Under the pieces are notes generated by a model. It searched no databases. It was given only the letters and a program-made list of their open reading frames with translations, and had not been told where the DNA came from. From Methanobacteriota archaeon (GTDB lineage Archaea > Thermoplasmatota > Thermoplasmata > JAUWGG01), in assembly GCA_030606525.1 (NCBI GenBank), contig JAUWGG010000038.1, positions 1 to 7,881 on the forward strand: DNA of 7,881 nt, written 5' to 3'. Positions 6,060 through 7,881 of the stretch are shown here, in pieces. Position 1 is the stretch's first letter; each line of letters starts with the position of its first letter. The position numbers and the translations under genes were made by a program.

Positions 6060-6635
6060 TTAGTAATTCTCCTCCAATAGTTCAAAATGTGCTCTTGGAT
6101 GTGCACACGCAGGGCATTTTTCCGGCGCTTCACTACCTTCATGGACATATCCACAGTTCCTGCATTTCCATCTTTTAATTTTCTCTCGTTTAAAAACTCT
6201 GTCCTTCTCTATGTTCTCAAGTAGAGCAAGATACCGTTTCTCATGCTGTTTCTCAGCAACCGCTATTGCTCTGAACACTGCTGCTATCTCATCGAAACCT
6301 TCTTCTTCAGCTGTTACAGCAAACTCAGGATACATCTTCGTATGTTCGTAGTTCTCACCTGCAGCAGATGCTTTGAGGTTTTCCTTTGTCTTGCCGATTA
6401 CACCCGCAGGGAAAGCAGCTGCTATTTCCACCTCTCCTCCTTCCAAGAACTTGAATAACCTCTTTGCATGCTCCTTCTCGTTATCTGCAGTTTCCAGAAA
6501 TATGCCTCTTATTTGCTCGTAACCCTCCTTCTTTGCCTGTGAAGCAAAGTAGCTATAGCGGTTCCTAGCTTGCGATTCTCCTGCAAAGGCTGTCAGGAGA
6601 TTTTTTTCCGTTCTTGTTCCTTTTAAACTTTTCAT
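6060..6635 (-). CDS. rbr: Rubrerythrin
   Basis: A 191-residue NADH- or rubredoxin-dependent peroxidase that reduces H2O2 to water in the anaerobe cytoplasm. The N-terminal four-helix bundle carries the di-iron ligands Glu20 (FAGESQAR), Glu53 and His56 (DNEKEH), Glu94 and Glu97 (AGENYEH), and Glu128 and His131 (AEKQHEKR). The C-terminal rubredoxin domain binds one iron through Cys158, Cys161, Cys174 and Cys177 (CRNCGYVHEG ... CPACAHP). The length and cysteine numbering equal those I recall for the classical Desulfovibrio vulgaris protein, so nothing is missing. The ATG start follows a GAGGGGGGT Shine-Dalgarno after about five bases. It sits 17 bp behind the small winged-helix gene and 54 bp ahead of hcp, inside the oxygen/NO defence cluster. 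No free-standing rubredoxin gene is present, so the electron donor must be encoded elsewhere or be the desulfoferrodoxin/flavodiiron partners. Confidence 0.98.
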   Translation of the reverse strand: MKSLKGTRTEKNLLTAFAGESQARNRYSYFASQAKKEGYEQIRGIFLETADNEKEHAKRLFKFLEGGEVEIAAAFPAGVIGKTKENLKASAAGENYEHTKMYPEFAVTAEEEGFDEIAAVFRAIAVAEKQHEKRYLALLENIEKDRVFKREKIKRWKCRNCGYVHEGSEAPEKCPACAHPRAHFELLEENY

Positions 6636-6652
6636 TTTTTACCCCCCTCATT

Positions 6653-6838
6653 CTATTTTTTTACTGGCGCATAAAAACATCTTTTAGGAGATGATATTTC
6701 CCCCTCTTTTTTAAGCGCATTTATTATTTTAGTCACCTCATTCTTACTAAAATCGGTCATATTTGCTACATCTCCCGACTTCACCGGTTTTCCTGCTTTT
6801 TTCATCGCTTCAAGTACCATTTCTTCTTTGCCTGTCAT
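6653..6838 (-). CDS. Small winged-helix DNA-binding protein (putative redox regulator)
   Basis: A 61-residue protein that is all one winged-helix unit. Helix 1 is about residues 3-15 (KEEMVLEAMKKAG), helix 2 about 20-27 (KSGDVANM), the recognition helix about 31-45 (SKNEVTKIINALKKE), and the hairpin wing about 47-58 (EISSPKRCFYAP). The 'GKPVKSGDVA...S..EV.K.I..LKKEG.I.SPKRC.Y.P' pattern is one I recognise as a recurrent small family, usually annotated only as HTH or MarR-like. It has a single cysteine, Cys54, in the wing, next to Lys52-Arg53, where oxidation or NO attack could alter DNA binding; this is inference. The Shine-Dalgarno GAGGTGG is six bases before the ATG. It lies 14 bp after dfx and 17 bp before rbr, so it is co-transcribed with them. 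An alternative is a non-regulatory nucleic-acid-binding role, since it lacks an effector or dimerisation domain. Confidence 0.85.
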   Translation of the reverse strand: MTGKEEMVLEAMKKAGKPVKSGDVANMTDFSKNEVTKIINALKKEGEISSPKRCFYAPVKK

Positions 6839-6852
6839 TTCTTACCACCTCT

Positions 6853-7233
6853 TTACTGATTTTTGCTCCAAAGACCATGTATATTGCAATATGCTCTCAC
6901 TTGAAGAATATCCTCTTCAATATCAAATTCCACTTCTGGTAAATCTCCCGTTTTCAGGAACTTCTTGCATATTCCATTACTGGTCTTAATTTCGATCCAT
7001 TCTATGTAGTGTTTTTCCTCCATTGGATGGGGAATTGATCCGACCTTTACCTTTATTCCCCTCGCTGTTTTTTCGATCACTGGCACATGTTTCTCTTTAC
7101 CCTGATCCTCTGACTTTTCCTCTAAAAGATTCATTGGTTGACCGCAGCAGACGAGCTGTCCTACACCTTCGTGCAACACCTCCACGATGTTTCCACATAT
7201 CTTGCATTTATACACCTGTAATATTTCACTCAT
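6853..7233 (-). CDS. dfx: Desulfoferrodoxin (2Fe superoxide reductase)
   Basis: A 126-residue cytoplasmic superoxide reductase that reduces superoxide to H2O2 without releasing O2. The N-terminal desulforedoxin-like domain binds the Fe(Cys)4 centre I through Cys10, Cys13, Cys29 and Cys30 (CKIC ... VCCGQPM). The C-terminal domain holds the active centre II: His49 (KEKHVPVIE), His69 (IPHPM), His75 (KHYIEWIE), Cys116 and His119 (AYCNIHGLW), with Glu47 and Lys48 in the EKHVP motif known to assist catalysis. The ligand numbering is the same as I recall for the Desulfovibrio proteins, so this is a complete class I two-iron enzyme and not the one-iron neelaredoxin form. The Shine-Dalgarno AAGGAGGTG lies inside the last codons of fprA, seven bases before the ATG, and the ATGA overlap couples the two genes. 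Its product H2O2 is the substrate of rubrerythrin two genes on. Confidence 0.98.
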   Translation of the reverse strand: MSEILQVYKCKICGNIVEVLHEGVGQLVCCGQPMNLLEEKSEDQGKEKHVPVIEKTARGIKVKVGSIPHPMEEKHYIEWIEIKTSNGICKKFLKTGDLPEVEFDIEEDILQVRAYCNIHGLWSKNQ

Positions 7234-7881
7234 TTTGACACCTCCTTTTTAATGATGTCGTACTCTTCATGCTTTTTAAAAATTTTATCAGCTAATCTAT
7301 CCAGTGCTTTAAAATCATCTTCTTTAGGAAATCCTTTTACAACAATGGGATCAAATATCTCAACCTTCAGATTCGGGATCATTTCTGCTAATTGTTTCAC
7401 CATCCTTCCCCCCCAACCGTAAGATCCAATGATGGACGCGAATCTCAATTTTGGTCTTAAAGCATTGGCAAGATAAACTGCATGCACAACATTTGGATGA
7501 GCACCAGCTAAGACCATGGGTGAGGCAATTACTATGGTAGCGGGATCGACCAAAGCCATAGCCAATTCCCCAATATCTGTTTTGGTTAGGTTGAAGGGTT
7601 TTACACTTATCCCCCTCTTGATCAGTGCATCTATCAAGTAATCCACCATCTTGCCCGTACTGCTATGCATTGAAACATAAGGAATGATTACCTCATTTTT
7701 CACATCATCAGAGGTCCATTCTCTATAAGCATCTAGAATGAATTTCGGTCTGTTATAAACTGGACCATGGCTTGGTGCAATTAAATCAATCTCTATACCG
7801 TTTATCTTCTCTAAGTGTTTCTTGATTTTCGTTCTGAATGGCATCATGATCTCTGCATAATAGCGCTTGGCTGCTTCGTAT
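7230..7881 (-). CDS. fprA: A-type flavodiiron protein (FprA), C-terminal half; 5' end outside window
   Basis: The reading frame is open to the window edge. The first visible residues are YEAAKRYYAEIMMPF, so the ATG at 7847 is internal and not the start. About 217 residues are visible of a family length near 400. The missing part is most of the metallo-beta-lactamase-like di-iron domain. What remains of it includes APSHGPVY, whose histidine is the last di-iron ligand. It is followed by a flavodoxin-like FMN domain: VIIPYVSMHSSTGKM (phosphate-binding loop), VIASPMVLAGAHP, and IIGSYGWGGRMV (FMN ring loop). Flavodiiron proteins reduce O2 to water and/or NO to N2O; in methanogenic archaea FprA is an F420H2 oxidase. 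Which substrate applies here cannot be read from this fragment. The stop codon overlaps the dfx start by 4 bp (ATGA). It is the most promoter-proximal gene of the cluster seen, and the main promoter must lie beyond 7881. Confidence 0.93.
   Translation of the reverse strand, partial: YEAAKRYYAEIMMPFRTKIKKHLEKINGIEIDLIAPSHGPVYNRPKFILDAYREWTSDDVKNEVIIPYVSMHSSTGKMVDYLIDALIKRGISVKPFNLTKTDIGELAMALVDPATIVIASPMVLAGAHPNVVHAVYLANALRPKLRFASIIGSYGWGGRMVKQLAEMIPNLKVEIFDPIVVKGFPKEDDFKALDRLADKIFKKHEEYDIIKKEVSK

Larger units (their letters stand above)
3400..7881 (-). other. Oxygen/NO defence gene cluster (fprA-dfx-wHTH-rbr-hcp-DUF438/HHE/PAS)
   Basis: Six genes in one direction with gaps of -4, 14, 17, 54 and 74 bp and no convincing hairpin-plus-T-run terminator between them. 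The five genes whose starts are visible each have a purine-rich Shine-Dalgarno. The products cover every reduced-oxygen and NO intermediate: O2 and/or NO (FprA), superoxide (Dfx), H2O2 (rubrerythrin) and NO/hydroxylamine (Hcp), with a hemerythrin-PAS protein and a small winged-helix protein as likely sensor and regulator. Co-transcription of the first four genes is well supported by spacing. The 54 and 74 bp gaps before hcp and the hemerythrin-PAS gene could allow extra promoters. Confidence 0.8.

Noticed and set aside
6036..6060. Possible hairpin between rbr and hcp (CAGC ... GCTG with flanking GC-rich bases)
   Set aside because: Only four contiguous pairs with an internal loop and no T run; too weak to call a terminator or processing site.
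1..7881. CRISPR arrays, tRNA or rRNA genes, riboswitches
   Set aside because: No regularly spaced direct repeats, no cloverleaf with a TTCGA-type T arm and no rRNA-like conserved stretches were found by eye on either strand.

Overview
The window looks archaeal, most likely from a strictly anaerobic euryarchaeon of a methanogen or methane/alkane-oxidiser type lineage. The reasons are a tRNA m2,2G26 methyltransferase of the Trm1 type (nearly confined to archaea and eukaryotes), a THEP1-type NTPase, TATA-like A+T boxes instead of -35/-10 elements, strong Shine-Dalgarno sites, and a full anaerobe oxygen/nitric-oxide defence set. The exact lineage cannot be fixed from this sequence.

Left edge (1-416): the minus strand of 1-204 encodes the first 68 residues of an IS200/IS605-family TnpB (RNA-guided nuclease) that runs off the window. 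Upstream of it lie two bulged inverted repeats (249-285 and 283-303). They share three bases, so they cannot form together, and they resemble the imperfect subterminal palindromes of such elements. No tnpA is present on this side.

Plus-strand pair (417-2110): a THEP1-type NTPase and Trm1 overlap by 4 bp (GTGA) and are probably one transcript. Trm1 meets the next gene tail to tail with a 36 bp coding overlap.

Minus strand (2075-7881), read from right to left: the C-terminal half of an A-type flavodiiron protein (FprA; O2 and/or NO reductase), a two-iron desulfoferrodoxin (superoxide reductase), a 61-residue winged-helix protein with one cysteine, rubrerythrin (peroxidase), a short class III hybrid cluster protein (Hcp; NO/hydroxylamine reductase) and a DUF438-hemerythrin-PAS protein. 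The spacing is tight at the promoter-proximal end (4 bp overlap, 14 bp, 17 bp) and looser later (54 and 74 bp), and every gene whose start is inside the window has a good Shine-Dalgarno site. Together they form a detoxification route: O2 and NO to FprA, superoxide to Dfx, H2O2 to rubrerythrin, NO/NH2OH to Hcp. The winged-helix protein is a candidate local regulator and the hemerythrin-PAS protein a candidate O2/NO sensor or iron-handling protein.

The last minus-strand gene encodes a membrane-anchored, parallel beta-helix surface protein with a His/Cys-containing insertion and a Cys-Gly-Cys C-terminus. Its function is unknown and it may have its own promoter.

All metal ligands expected in Dfx, rubrerythrin and Hcp are present, and no frameshifts or broken genes were seen apart from the two genes cut by the window edges.
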